Shown: one piece after another, positions 17,494 to 25,380 of the stretch
Layout of the letters: each line of letters begins with the position of its first letter
How positions within the stretch are numbered: the stretch's first letter is position 1
NCBI RefSeq assembly: GCF_000445065.1
Contig: NZ_ATHO01000061.1
Span: 1-33,336 of the forward strand
Source: Sphingobium quisquiliarum P25
GTDB taxonomy: Bacteria > Pseudomonadota > Alphaproteobacteria > Sphingomonadales > Sphingomonadaceae
Direction of reading: 5' to 3'
DNA: 33,336 nucleotides
The notes under the pieces: model-generated
Databases searched by the model: none
Seen by the model: only the letters and a program-made list of their open reading frames with translations
What the model was told of the DNA's origin: nothing
Made by a program: the position numbers and the translations under genes

Positions 17494-17799
17494 ATGGCAT
17501 CCGCCGTCCATCTATCCACGCGCCGGCAATTTCTCCGCTGGTCGGCGCTGCTGCCCGCGATCAGCGTAGCCGGGCCGCTCGCGGCGCAGGAGGTCTGCGC
17601 CGACCCCAGGAAAAATCTCCAGCAGAGCCTGCGCAGGTCGCTCGGCTATCAGGAAATCTCCAATGATCCGAAGCGGGTCTGCGGAGGATGCGCCTTCTTC
17701 ACGGCGGATGGCGCATCTTCCTGCGGGAAATGCCAGTTGCTGAGCGGCGGGGTCGTCACCTCGCGCAGCGTTTGCACCAGCTGGGCCGGTAAGTCCTGA
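17494..17799 (+). CDS. high-potential iron-sulfur protein (HiPIP), Tat-exported
   Basis: 101-residue periplasmic electron carrier with one [4Fe-4S] cluster. The N-terminus has a twin-arginine signal (STRRQFLRWSALLP, hydrophobic core, cleavage near PLAAQ). The mature part has C63-x2-C66-x13-C80-x13-C94, ending CTSWAGK, which is the HiPIP ligand spacing and C-terminal context. Export by Tat fits a protein that folds with its cluster in the cytoplasm. Two additional cysteines, C35 and C77, are not part of the usual set. AGGAG lies 8 nt before the ATG. It is the first gene of the eight-gene redox operon; the next starts 1 nt after its stop. It probably shuttles electrons between operon partners or to a membrane cytochrome. 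Confidence 0.88.
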   Translation: MASAVHLSTRRQFLRWSALLPAISVAGPLAAQEVCADPRKNLQQSLRRSLGYQEISNDPKRVCGGCAFFTADGASSCGKCQLLSGGVVTSRSVCTSWAGKS

Positions 17800-17800
17800 G

Positions 17801-18946
17801 ATGCGCAGCGGCGATCAGCCAGAAAGGCGGATCAGCCGCCTCCGCAACAGCAGACTATATGGCGCCACGCTATCCCTGCTCATTCCAGTCGCGCCCGCGT
17901 TCAGCGCTTCGCCGGAAACCGGCGGCACCATCGGGCTCGTCCTGACCAGTTGGCGCCCTGCGCTTTATGAGACCCCCGGCGCGAAGGAGGAATGCCCGTC
18001 GGGCCTGCAAGTGTCCGAGGATATTCAGAACGAGAAGACCCCCGGCGCGGCGGAGCGGCTCGCCAAATTCGGCTTCCCGCTCAATCGTGGCCCCAATGGC
18101 GAACTGGCCGCCTATGCACCGATGAAGGTCGAGGACCCGATCCCCTTCCGCGAGTTGCAGACTAGGAACGGATTCGGCCTCAATCTGGACGGCACCAGCG
18201 ACGGCCACGCCACTGCCAAAAGCTGCACCCATGAGAAATTCCGTACGCCAGAGGGCGTGGCGGCCGACAATCAGCTTGCCCGCGTACTCGGCTGCACCGT
18301 CGGATGGCGCGCCAGCGGCTTCAATGTCGAATTCGCTGCGCGGGAATTTGCAAGCTCCTCGGTCAACCGCATCCTGGTCGAGATTTCGGGCGTCGATGAT
18401 GAGCGCAATGATCCCGATGTGGAGATCAGGATCTACAAGGGACTGGACGGGCTGGTCGCGACCGGCGAGGGCAAGTTCCTGCCCGGCACGAACCAGCGGA
18501 TCGACAATCGCTTCCCCCGCTACATGCACCAGACGCGCGGCAAGATCGCCGATGGCGTCCTGACGAGCGATCCGATCCCGCTGGCGAACCTGCCGCTTTT
18601 GTGGGTGGCGAATCCGGGGGAGCGGAAGTTCCGGGACCTCCAGCTGAAGCTGAAGCTCACCGACACGGGAGCCGAAGGGATCGTCAGCGGCTATGAGGAT
18701 CTGCGCATCTGGTGGAATAATTACAGCCGGGGCATGAATTCCCATGGCGGCATCGGCAATTATAGTTCCGCCCAGCTCTACCGCGCCGCGCACCGCTATG
18801 CCGATGGCTATCCCGATCCCAAGACGGGTCAGTGCACCGCAATTTCCGCCGCTTACAAGGTGGAGGCGGCGCGCGCGATGATCGCGCATCCGGCGCTAGC
18901 GCAGCCGTCCACCGTCACCGCATCCAATGACAGGACCAAGCCATGA
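17801..18946 (+). CDS. secreted protein of unknown function in the redox operon
   Basis: 381 residues; I do not recognise the family. A hydrophobic stretch at about 19-36 (LYGATLSLLIPVAPAFSA) after a basic N-terminus predicts export. The mature protein looks soluble and rich in beta strands, with four cysteines (C65, C142, C165, C345), enough for two disulfides, and no CxxCH haem motif or iron-sulfur spacing. The middle part (about 175-310) has beta-sandwich-like strands such as VNRILVEISGVDD, DVEIRIYKGLDGLVA and LQLKLKLTD. The late segment LYRAAHRYADGYPDPKTGQC could be a helical tail. It starts 1 nt after the HiPIP stop and overlaps the DUF1592 gene by 4 bp (ATGA), so it is firmly part of the operon. 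It may be a substrate-binding or scaffold component. Confidence 0.8.
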   Translation: MRSGDQPERRISRLRNSRLYGATLSLLIPVAPAFSASPETGGTIGLVLTSWRPALYETPGAKEECPSGLQVSEDIQNEKTPGAAERLAKFGFPLNRGPNGELAAYAPMKVEDPIPFRELQTRNGFGLNLDGTSDGHATAKSCTHEKFRTPEGVAADNQLARVLGCTVGWRASGFNVEFAAREFASSSVNRILVEISGVDDERNDPDVEIRIYKGLDGLVATGEGKFLPGTNQRIDNRFPRYMHQTRGKIADGVLTSDPIPLANLPLLWVANPGERKFRDLQLKLKLTDTGAEGIVSGYEDLRIWWNNYSRGMNSHGGIGNYSSAQLYRAAHRYADGYPDPKTGQCTAISAAYKVEAARAMIAHPALAQPSTVTASNDRTKP

Positions 18947-20613
18947 GCGCGCCCGTGAAAAACTGGACGAAGCCGGTCCGCGCGGCGCTGATCGCCTTTT
19001 CCTGTCTGGCGACGGTCGGGGCGACCGGCCCGTCCTCGACCTCCGGGGGAGCTGACCCTAGCCTGAGGCTGATAAGCGTCAGCCAATATCGCAACATCCT
19101 CCAGTCCGTCTTCGGCGCAGATGTGCTGCCGAAGGTCCGCTTCGCCCCCGTCAAGCGCACCGATGGCCTTCTGGCCGTGGGCAGCAGCGCCGCCGTGGTG
19201 ACGCCGGGCGTTCTCGATCCACTGGACAGCGCGGCGCGCGCCGTGGCCGAACGGGTGGTCGATCCGTTGCATCGCGATACGCTGATCCCGTGCAAGCCCG
19301 CCTCGGCGAGCAGCGCGGACGAAGCCTGTGCCCAGCGCTTTCTCTCGCGCGTTGGATTGATGCTCTATCGCCGCCCGATGACGCAGCAGGAATTGACCGA
19401 GAAGGTCATGCTGGCGGGCAAGGCAGCTGCAAGGTCGAAGGATTTTTACTCCGGGCTGGCGACGGCGCTTTCGTCCATGCTGGTGTCGCCCAATTTCCTG
19501 TTCATCCGGGAAAATGCCGAAGTCGATCCGGCGCGACCCGGCCAATGGCGACTGGACGGATATTCCAAGGCTTCGCGGCTCAGCTTCTTCCTGTGGGATT
19601 CAGCCCCCGACGCGGAACTGCTGACGGCGGCGTCGCGCGGCGACCTGCACACGCCCGAAGGGTTGAAGCGGCAGGTGGAGCGCATGACCGCATCGCCGCT
19701 GCTGACGCGGGGCGCGCGGGCCTTCTTCACCGATTTCCTCGCGCTGGAAGCCTATGACAATGTCGCCAAGGATCCCGTCATCTATCCGGCCTTCACGCAG
19801 AAGGTGGCGCAGGACGCGCGCGAACAGATACTCCGCACGATCGAGGATCATCTGATCACGCGCGGCGAGGATTATCGAGACCTGTTCACGACCCGCCGCA
19901 TCATGCTGAGCGCGCCGCTCGCAGGAATTTACGGCACGCCGCTGCTGGCGGGACCGAGCGAGTGGAAGCCCTTTGACCTGCCCGCCGACAGCCCGCGCGC
20001 GGGGCTGCTGACCCAGATCGGCTTCCTGGCGCAATATGCGCATCCCGGCCGGTCCTCCCCCACGCGGCGCGGCAAGGGCATTCGCGAAGTGCTGCTGTGC
20101 CAGCATGTCCCCGACCCGCCGCCCAATGTGGATTTTTCCATCGTGGAAGACCCGAATGCTCATTTCAGCACGGCACGCCAGCGGCTGGTCGCCCATAATA
20201 CGGACCCGACCTGCCGGGGCTGTCACATGATGACCGATCCCATTGGGCTGGGCCTTGAAAAGTTCGACGGCGCTGGTCAGTTCCGCGCCACGGAAAAGGG
20301 CGCGGCGATCGACACCAGCGGCAATCTGGACGGAGCGGCCTTCACCGATGCGATTGGTCTGGGACGGGCGCTGCGTGACAATCCGACGCTGAAATCCTGC
20401 ATTTCCAACCGCCTCTATGCCTTTGGCGTGGGCCGCCCGCTGACCGAGCAGGAGAGCGAGGTTGTCGAGCAGTTCCCGGCGGTCCTCGACAAGAGCGGCT
20501 ATCGTTTCAAGGACATGCTGCGCCTCGTCATTTTCAGCCCCTCCTTCTTCGCCATCAAGCCGCAAAAAGGCCCTGCGATGGCCCTTCTGACGGAGCAGAA
20601 CCATGCTCATTAA
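18943..20613 (+). CDS. DUF1587/1595/1592/1588/1585 protein with a single CxxCH haem site
   Basis: 556-residue exported protein of the type common in planctomycetes and myxobacteria. A Sec-type signal is at about 11-28. Domains in order: DUF1587 (LRLISVSQYRNILQSVFG, 41-58), DUF1595 (FLSRVGLMLYRRPMTQQEL, 133-151), DUF1592 (MLVSPNFLFIRE and YSKASRLSFFLWDS, 179-220), DUF1588 (RAGLLTQIGFLAQYAHPGR, RRGKGIREVLLCQHV, 352-389), then CRGCH at 424-428 with TDPIGLGLEKFDGAG, and DUF1585 (ISNRLYAFGVGRPL, about 487-500). CRGCH is a canonical c-type haem site, so the protein is probably a monohaem cytochrome. The separate N-terminal cytochrome domain found in many relatives is absent. It overlaps its neighbours by 4 and 11 bp. 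Molecular function of the family is not established; periplasmic oxidation or oxygenation is my guess. Confidence 0.88.
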   Translation: MSAPVKNWTKPVRAALIAFSCLATVGATGPSSTSGGADPSLRLISVSQYRNILQSVFGADVLPKVRFAPVKRTDGLLAVGSSAAVVTPGVLDPLDSAARAVAERVVDPLHRDTLIPCKPASASSADEACAQRFLSRVGLMLYRRPMTQQELTEKVMLAGKAAARSKDFYSGLATALSSMLVSPNFLFIRENAEVDPARPGQWRLDGYSKASRLSFFLWDSAPDAELLTAASRGDLHTPEGLKRQVERMTASPLLTRGARAFFTDFLALEAYDNVAKDPVIYPAFTQKVAQDAREQILRTIEDHLITRGEDYRDLFTTRRIMLSAPLAGIYGTPLLAGPSEWKPFDLPADSPRAGLLTQIGFLAQYAHPGRSSPTRRGKGIREVLLCQHVPDPPPNVDFSIVEDPNAHFSTARQRLVAHNTDPTCRGCHMMTDPIGLGLEKFDGAGQFRATEKGAAIDTSGNLDGAAFTDAIGLGRALRDNPTLKSCISNRLYAFGVGRPLTEQESEVVEQFPAVLDKSGYRFKDMLRLVIFSPSFFAIKPQKGPAMALLTEQNHAH

Positions 20614-21955
20614 AAGCAAAGACGCCACCCGGCGCGGCCTGTTGAAGGGCATCTTGCGCGGCGGCGCGGTGGCGATGGCCCTCCCCCTGCTCGACATATT
20701 CCTGGACGATCATGGGACGGCGATGGCCGCGACCGGCGATCCGCTGCCTACACGCTTTGGCACCTGGTTCTGGGGCCTGGGCGTGGATCATGAGATTTTC
20801 ACGCCCAAGACGGTGGGCGCGAATTTCGACCTGCCGCCCCAGATGGCGGCATTGGAGAAGGTGAAGCAGCACATCAACGTCTTCACCAATTTCAACGTGC
20901 TGACGGATGGTAAGCCCAATCTGTGCCATTTCAGCGGCTGGGTCGCCCTGCGCTGCGGCGCTGCGCCAGGCGCGCGCGGCGAGCTGCCCGCCGAAAGCCT
21001 GGACGTGCCGATTGCGGCGGCGATGGGCGGCGGTGTGCGCTTCCGCAGCCTGAACATGGCCGCCACCGGCGTGCCGCGCGACAGCTATTCCTTCCTGAGC
21101 GGCGACGCGATCAACCCGCCCGAAGTGTCGGTGGTCGAACTCTATCAGAAATTGTTCGGCGCTGAGTTTCAGGACCCCAATTCGTCCAACTTCACCCCTG
21201 ATCCGCGCGTGCTGTTGCGCCAGAGCGCGCTATCGAGTGTGAAGGATGAGGCGAAGGCGTTCGAAAATATGCTCGGCGCGATCGACCGGCAGCGGCTCGA
21301 CCAATATTTCACCTCCGTGCGGGAGTTGGAGAAGCGCGTCGAACTGCAATTGCAAAAGCCGCCGCCAGCGCCCGCTTGCGTGATGCCCAAGGCACCCGCA
21401 GCCGACCTGCCCATTGGCCTCGACATCGAACTGGTGACGGAGCGGCACAAGGCGATGACCGACCTGCTGGTCATGGCGCTCGCCTGCAACCAGACGCGCG
21501 TGTTCAACATGGTGTTCAGCGACAGCTTCTCCGCCCTCGTCCGCAAGGGCAGCGAGCGCACGCACCACATATTGACGCATGAGGAACCGATCGATCCGGC
21601 GACCCAGGTGCAGCCCCACGCGTCGTGGTTTGTCGAACGATCCATGGAGGCGTGGGCTTATTTCGTCGAGGCTCTGGCGAAGGTGCCCGAGGGGGACGGG
21701 ACGCTGCTGGACCACAGCCTGGTCTATGCCCATTCCGACTGCGAATTCGCCAAGGTCCACTCGCTGGACGGGGTTCCCATGTTCACGGCGGGCAAGCTGG
21801 GCGGCAAGGTAAAGACTGGCATGCATATCGACGGCAATGGCGATCCCGGCACGCGGCTGGGCTATACGGTGCAGCGGCTGATGGGCGTGCCTATCGATAG
21901 CTGGGGCAACCAGTCGCTCAAGACATCACGCGAAATCGGCGAGATCGTGGCTTGA
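20603..21955 (+). CDS. DUF1552 family protein, Tat-exported
   Basis: 450-residue DUF1552 protein, the usual genetic partner of DUF1592-type proteins. The N-terminus has a Tat signal with TRRGLLKG (RR at 10-11) and a hydrophobic core AVAMALPLLDIFL, so the protein is probably exported folded. The mature domain includes FGTWFWGLGVDHEIFTPK, HINVFTNFNVL, HFSGWVALRCG, LVMALACNQTRVFNMVFSD, HHILTHEE and LVYAHSDCEFAKVHSLDGV. It resembles the DUF1501/alkaline-phosphatase-like fold group, in which His/Asp residues bind metals; no catalytic role has been demonstrated to my knowledge. It overlaps the DUF1592 gene by 11 bp and the next gene by 4 bp. Tat export suggests a cofactor or metal is inserted before export, which is inference. 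Confidence 0.88.
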   Translation: MLIKSKDATRRGLLKGILRGGAVAMALPLLDIFLDDHGTAMAATGDPLPTRFGTWFWGLGVDHEIFTPKTVGANFDLPPQMAALEKVKQHINVFTNFNVLTDGKPNLCHFSGWVALRCGAAPGARGELPAESLDVPIAAAMGGGVRFRSLNMAATGVPRDSYSFLSGDAINPPEVSVVELYQKLFGAEFQDPNSSNFTPDPRVLLRQSALSSVKDEAKAFENMLGAIDRQRLDQYFTSVRELEKRVELQLQKPPPAPACVMPKAPAADLPIGLDIELVTERHKAMTDLLVMALACNQTRVFNMVFSDSFSALVRKGSERTHHILTHEEPIDPATQVQPHASWFVERSMEAWAYFVEALAKVPEGDGTLLDHSLVYAHSDCEFAKVHSLDGVPMFTAGKLGGKVKTGMHIDGNGDPGTRLGYTVQRLMGVPIDSWGNQSLKTSREIGEIVA

Positions 21956-23187
21956 TCTGGCGCGGCATCCTTTTGCTGGCCGGGGCATGGCTGGTGCCAA
22001 GCGGCGCCATCGCGGCAAAGCCCGACTTTGGCGGGGCCAATCCGCCGGTCCGGGTCCAAATGACCGAGGAAGGGCCGGTCTTCGCCACCAGGCAGGGGCG
22101 CACGCTTTACAGCTGGGCGCGGGATGATGGCACGCCGGGCAAGTCGCAATGCACAGGCGAGCATTTCACCACCAACCGCATCATGGCCTTCGTCTTCCCT
22201 CTGCCTGTCGCGGCGAAGCGGCGCAGTTGCGCGGAAAAATGGCTGCCGCTCATTGCCGACAAGGGCGCGCGCACAGGCGGCGCATGGTCGCTGATCACGC
22301 GGGACGATGGGAAGCGGCAATGGGCCTATGCGGGCCATCCGCTCTATAGCTCTACCAAGGATCAGCGGCCCGGCGACGTCAACGGCAATATGGAGCGCAA
22401 CGCCGATCAGGCATGGCGGCCCGCTCTCGCGCCCGCCGGATTGCCTGCGGGCCTCAAGCTGGTCCGGCGGGTCGAGGGGCTGGCGATCGCCACGGCTGAC
22501 AACCGGCTGCTGTTCCGGGCGAAGGCGGGGCAGGGTGCGGCGCTCCCGCTGACGCCGCTCGCCGCGCCTGCCATCGCTCAGAGCCGTGGGGACTGGACGG
22601 TGACCGATAGCGGCACGGGGCAGGCGCAATATGCGTTCAGGCGCGATCCGCTGTTTCTGGCTCCCGAAGGCATCAGCGACGACGCCGTGCTGCAAAGCGG
22701 CGAATGGCAGCTGGCGCTGTTCAAGGATGCCACGCCTGTCCCGCCGCACATCAGGACGGTCATGACCCTCGTCGGACAGGCTTATGCCGCCCCCAGCGGG
22801 AAGCTGCTCTACGCCTTCAACTGCAACTATGGGCCGGAGGATCTGGCCTGCGACGATCCGGGCGATGCGGCGGTCTATTATTCCACCATCTGCGGATCGG
22901 GCGAGGAATGCGCGCGCCAGTGGCAGCCGCTGCTGGCGGACAAGGGCGCACGGCCGGTGGGCGAATGGACGGTGAAGGACGTCGCCTATCCGCTGTTCAC
23001 GGACGCCACTGACGTGACCTATCCGGCGGGCACTCCGCGCGTGAAGGCCTGGGCCTATAAGGGGCGGCCGGTTTACACCTTTGCCGATGAAGAGCCGGGC
23101 GAGATGATGGGGCACGGCATGTGGTCGCTGGCGGGCTTCGGTTTCTATGCCGTCCAGGTTCCAGGCAATCATGAGACTGGCCGATGA
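21952..23187 (+). CDS. secreted two-repeat protein of the COG4315 (lipoprotein_15) type
   Basis: 411 residues with a cleavable signal (WRGILLLAGAWLVPSGAIAA). Two related repeats can be read. The first spans about 35-145 (TLYSWARDDG, CAEKWLPLIADKGA, QWAYAGHPLYSSTKD then PGDVNG). The second spans about 260-390 (KLLYAFNCNYG, CARQWQPLLADKGA, AWAYKGRPVYTFADEEPGE). The W-x-PL and YAGxPLY pieces are the marks of the COG4315 secreted-repeat family, whose function is unknown. Between them (160-250) is a degenerate third copy. Cysteines are paired within each repeat, suggesting disulfides. The start is TTG at 21952 in the TTGA overlap with the DUF1552 stop; no nearby ATG preserves the signal peptide. 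There is no lipobox Cys, so it is probably soluble and periplasmic. Confidence 0.8.
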   Translation: MIWRGILLLAGAWLVPSGAIAAKPDFGGANPPVRVQMTEEGPVFATRQGRTLYSWARDDGTPGKSQCTGEHFTTNRIMAFVFPLPVAAKRRSCAEKWLPLIADKGARTGGAWSLITRDDGKRQWAYAGHPLYSSTKDQRPGDVNGNMERNADQAWRPALAPAGLPAGLKLVRRVEGLAIATADNRLLFRAKAGQGAALPLTPLAAPAIAQSRGDWTVTDSGTGQAQYAFRRDPLFLAPEGISDDAVLQSGEWQLALFKDATPVPPHIRTVMTLVGQAYAAPSGKLLYAFNCNYGPEDLACDDPGDAAVYYSTICGSGEECARQWQPLLADKGARPVGEWTVKDVAYPLFTDATDVTYPAGTPRVKAWAYKGRPVYTFADEEPGEMMGHGMWSLAGFGFYAVQVPGNHETGR

Positions 23188-23216
23188 CAATGAAATTAAG
23201 GGAAGAGGGGAGCTTG

Positions 23217-23675
23217 ATGCGATATTTCGCCAGGACTACGGCACTGTTGGTAGTGGCGGTCGCGCCGGTGCTGGCCTATGCGCAACTCGCCCCGGCAGAC
23301 GCCATCAAGGCGCGCATAAACGCCTATCGCGAGCTTGGCGCGTCCTTCAAGAACCTGAACGACCAGCTCAAGAGCGGCCAGCCCGCCAAGGTGATGCTGC
23401 GCCATTCCGCCAGGCAGATCCAGTCCGCGTCCAAGGCGCAATATGGCTGGTTCCCCGCAGGTTCCGGGCCAGCCACTGGCGTCAAGACCAAGGCGAAAGC
23501 GGCAATTTGGTCCGATATGGCCCTATTTCAGAGCTTGCAGAAGAAGTTCGAAAGCGAAGCCGGACTGATGGCAAAAGCGGTCGAGCAAGGTGATACTTCG
23601 TTCATTAGAAAACAGGCGGCGTCGCTGGGCCGCAGCTGCAAGGCATGCCACGACAAGTTCCGGGAGGAATCCTGA
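23217..23675 (+). CDS. cytochrome c' family protein
   Basis: 152-residue periplasmic monohaem cytochrome. Signal peptide MRYFARTTALLVVAVAPVLA ends YAQ. The mature part is an all-helical bundle, and haem attachment is at the far C-terminus, C141-K-A-C144-H145 followed by DKFREE, which is the cytochrome c' layout (CxxCHxxFR). An N-terminal methionine usually helps ligate or shield the haem in this family; here the mature N-terminal region is LAPADAIKARINAYREL, without the usual Met. I chose ATG 23217 because AGAGGGGAG stands just upstream; an earlier in-frame ATG at 23184 would overlap the preceding stop. It overlaps the cytochrome b561 gene by 1 bp (TGATG). Likely electron carrier, or NO/CO-binding haem protein, of the operon. 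Confidence 0.88.
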   Translation: MRYFARTTALLVVAVAPVLAYAQLAPADAIKARINAYRELGASFKNLNDQLKSGQPAKVMLRHSARQIQSASKAQYGWFPAGSGPATGVKTKAKAAIWSDMALFQSLQKKFESEAGLMAKAVEQGDTSFIRKQAASLGRSCKACHDKFREES

Positions 23676-24355
23676 TGACCGGGTATGACCTGCCCGACGT
23701 GAAGCCGGTGCGGCTGCGGATCTGGGACGCCCCCACCCGGCTGTTCCACTGGACGCTGGTGCTGCTGATCGCGGCGGCGTGGTGGACTGCGGAGGAACGG
23801 ATGCTCGATTGGCACCGGCTGGCGGGCTATTGCATCGCCGCGCTGCTGCTGTTCCGACTGATCTGGGGCATGGTGGGGAGCGAGACCGCCCGTTTCTCCT
23901 CCTTCGTCCACGGGCCGATGGGCGTCGCCGCCTATGCGCGGGGGCGGCGCGCGCTGTCGCCGGGTCATAACCCGCTGGGCGGATGGAGCGTGATCGCGCT
24001 GCTGAGCCTGCTCTGCATCCAACTGGTGCTGGGTACGCTGGCGGTGGACGTCGATGGCATCGAATCCGGGCCCTTCTCCTATCTGGTGGACTTCGACACC
24101 GGCCGCGCGGCGGCGGAATGGCATGAATTGATCTTCAACATCTTGCTCGGCTTCATCGCCCTGCATGTGGCGGCGGTTTTCTTCTACCTTTTCTTCCGCC
24201 GCGAAAATCTGATCGGCGCAATGATATCGGGCTCGCGCAAATGGACGGGCGACCCGCCAGCGATCCGCTTTGCGCCTCTGCCCCTCGCCTTCGCCGTCAT
24301 GCTGGGTTGCGCATTACTGGTCTGGATCATCATCAGCTGGTGGGGAAGGGCATGA
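23675..24355 (+). CDS. cytochrome b561-type membrane protein
   Basis: 226-residue inner-membrane dihaem cytochrome b. Hydrophobic segments are at about 24-38, 50-66, 103-122, 151-173 and 203-221. Histidines in or at the ends of helices, H25 (TRLFHWTLV), H47 (LDWHRLAGY), H150 (AEWHELIFN) and H164 (GFIALHVAAV), are the candidate haem b ligands of the bacterial b561/Ni-hydrogenase cytochrome family. Such proteins pass electrons between the quinone pool and periplasmic partners. Start at ATG 23675 with GGGAGGA 6 nt upstream, overlapping the cytochrome c' stop. It is the only clear membrane anchor in the operon and so the probable quinone-side end of the electron chain. Confidence 0.9.
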   Translation: MTGYDLPDVKPVRLRIWDAPTRLFHWTLVLLIAAAWWTAEERMLDWHRLAGYCIAALLLFRLIWGMVGSETARFSSFVHGPMGVAAYARGRRALSPGHNPLGGWSVIALLSLLCIQLVLGTLAVDVDGIESGPFSYLVDFDTGRAAAEWHELIFNILLGFIALHVAAVFFYLFFRRENLIGAMISGSRKWTGDPPAIRFAPLPLAFAVMLGCALLVWIIISWWGRA

Positions 24356-24377
24356 CATGGTTGGGGAGGAATTGAAC

Positions 24378-25337
24378 ATGGACTTCAGATTTGACGGCCA
24401 GACCACCGCTGCCGAGATCGTGCGCGGCATGGACTTGGGCGGAAAGACCTTCGTCGTGACGGGCAGCTCGTCCGGCCTGGGCGTGGAAACGGCGCGCGTT
24501 CTGGCGGAGGCTGGCGCGACGGTCGTCATGGTCGGGCGTGATCCGGCGCGCAATGAACAGGCGGCCGAGCAAATCCGCGCTGAGCTTCCTGAGGCGGATC
24601 TGGCGACCTTCATCGCCGACTTCGCCGATCTGGCGAGCGTGCGCTGCGTGGCGGATGAAATCCTTGCCGCCTTCCCGAAGATTGATTGCCTGATCAACAA
24701 TGCGGGGTTCGTCGGCGGGCCGCTGGTGCTCACGGAGGAAGGAGTCGAGGCGCATTTCGCCATCAACCATCTCGCGCCTTTTCTCTTCACCAACCTGTTG
24801 CTGCCCGCGCTAAAGGCTGCCGCGCCGTCCCGCATCGTTCTGGTCAGTTCAAATGCGCACCGCGCGCCCACTTTCGATCTTGATGATGTGAATTTCGAAA
24901 GGCGGCCTTATGATCACTGGTCCGCCTATGCGCAGTCGAAGCGCGCGTCCCTCCTGCATGCCGTCGCCTTGGCGAAGCGGCTGGAGGGAACCGGCGTCAC
25001 CGCCTATGTCCTGCACCCCGGCGTCATCCACACCAATGTGTTCCGCCACATGCCATCAGAGGAAGCTGAAGCCGCGATAGAAGCGGCGAAGCAATATGGC
25101 ACGGTCGTCAAGAATGTCGAACAGGGCGCCGCCACACAGATTTGGGCGGCCGTCGCACCGGAATTGGCGGACAAGTCCGGCGTCTATCTGGAGGACTGCC
25201 AGATTGCCCCGCACATCGCTTCTAACGTCCCGTCGAGCAGCGGGGTGGTCGAGGAAGCGCTGGACCCGGCGATGGCGGAACGCCTGTGGGAGGCGTCGGA
25301 AGCGATGATCAACCGCAGCTTCGCGCCCGCCTTATGA
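24378..25337 (+). CDS. short-chain dehydrogenase/reductase, retinol-dehydrogenase/WWOX-like
   Basis: 319-residue cytoplasmic SDR. TGSSSGLG at 28-35 is the nucleotide motif and R54 after beta-2 (MVGRDPARN) favours NADP(H). INNAG is at 106-110, active-site Ser in IVLVSSNAH (157-158), and YAQSK gives Y184 and K188. The extended form and the DDVNFERRPYDHWSAY segment resemble the retinol dehydrogenase / protochlorophyllide reductase-like branch. The ATG at 24378 has a perfect GGGGAGGA 7 nt upstream; the ATG at 24357 lacks one. It lies 22 nt after the b561 gene with no terminator between, so it is the last gene of the redox operon. It may process the product of the periplasmic reaction; the substrate is probably a lipophilic alcohol or ketone. 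Confidence 0.88.
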   Translation: MDFRFDGQTTAAEIVRGMDLGGKTFVVTGSSSGLGVETARVLAEAGATVVMVGRDPARNEQAAEQIRAELPEADLATFIADFADLASVRCVADEILAAFPKIDCLINNAGFVGGPLVLTEEGVEAHFAINHLAPFLFTNLLLPALKAAAPSRIVLVSSNAHRAPTFDLDDVNFERRPYDHWSAYAQSKRASLLHAVALAKRLEGTGVTAYVLHPGVIHTNVFRHMPSEEAEAAIEAAKQYGTVVKNVEQGAATQIWAAVAPELADKSGVYLEDCQIAPHIASNVPSSSGVVEEALDPAMAERLWEASEAMINRSFAPAL

Positions 25338-25344
25338 TCAAGGA

Positions 25345-25374
25345 GGAGAGCGCCGCTCTCGAACGGCGCTCTCC
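25345..25374. terminator. terminator hairpin between convergent genes
   Basis: GGAGAGCGCCG (25345-25355) pairs perfectly with CGGCGCTCTCC (25364-25374) across an 8-nt loop. It sits between the SDR stop (25337) and the stop of the convergent epimerase-like gene (25381). T-runs are poor on both sides, but an 11-bp GC stem here is likely to end the redox operon and perhaps act on both strands. Confidence 0.65.
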
Positions 25375-25380
25375 TTCCGT

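Noticed and set aside
18943..21955. Recent transfer of the DUF1592/DUF1552 pair from a planctomycete
   Set aside because: Codon and base use look like the neighbours', junctions are the same 4-11 bp overlaps, and no mobile element or repeat flanks the operon. Ancient transfer cannot be excluded.
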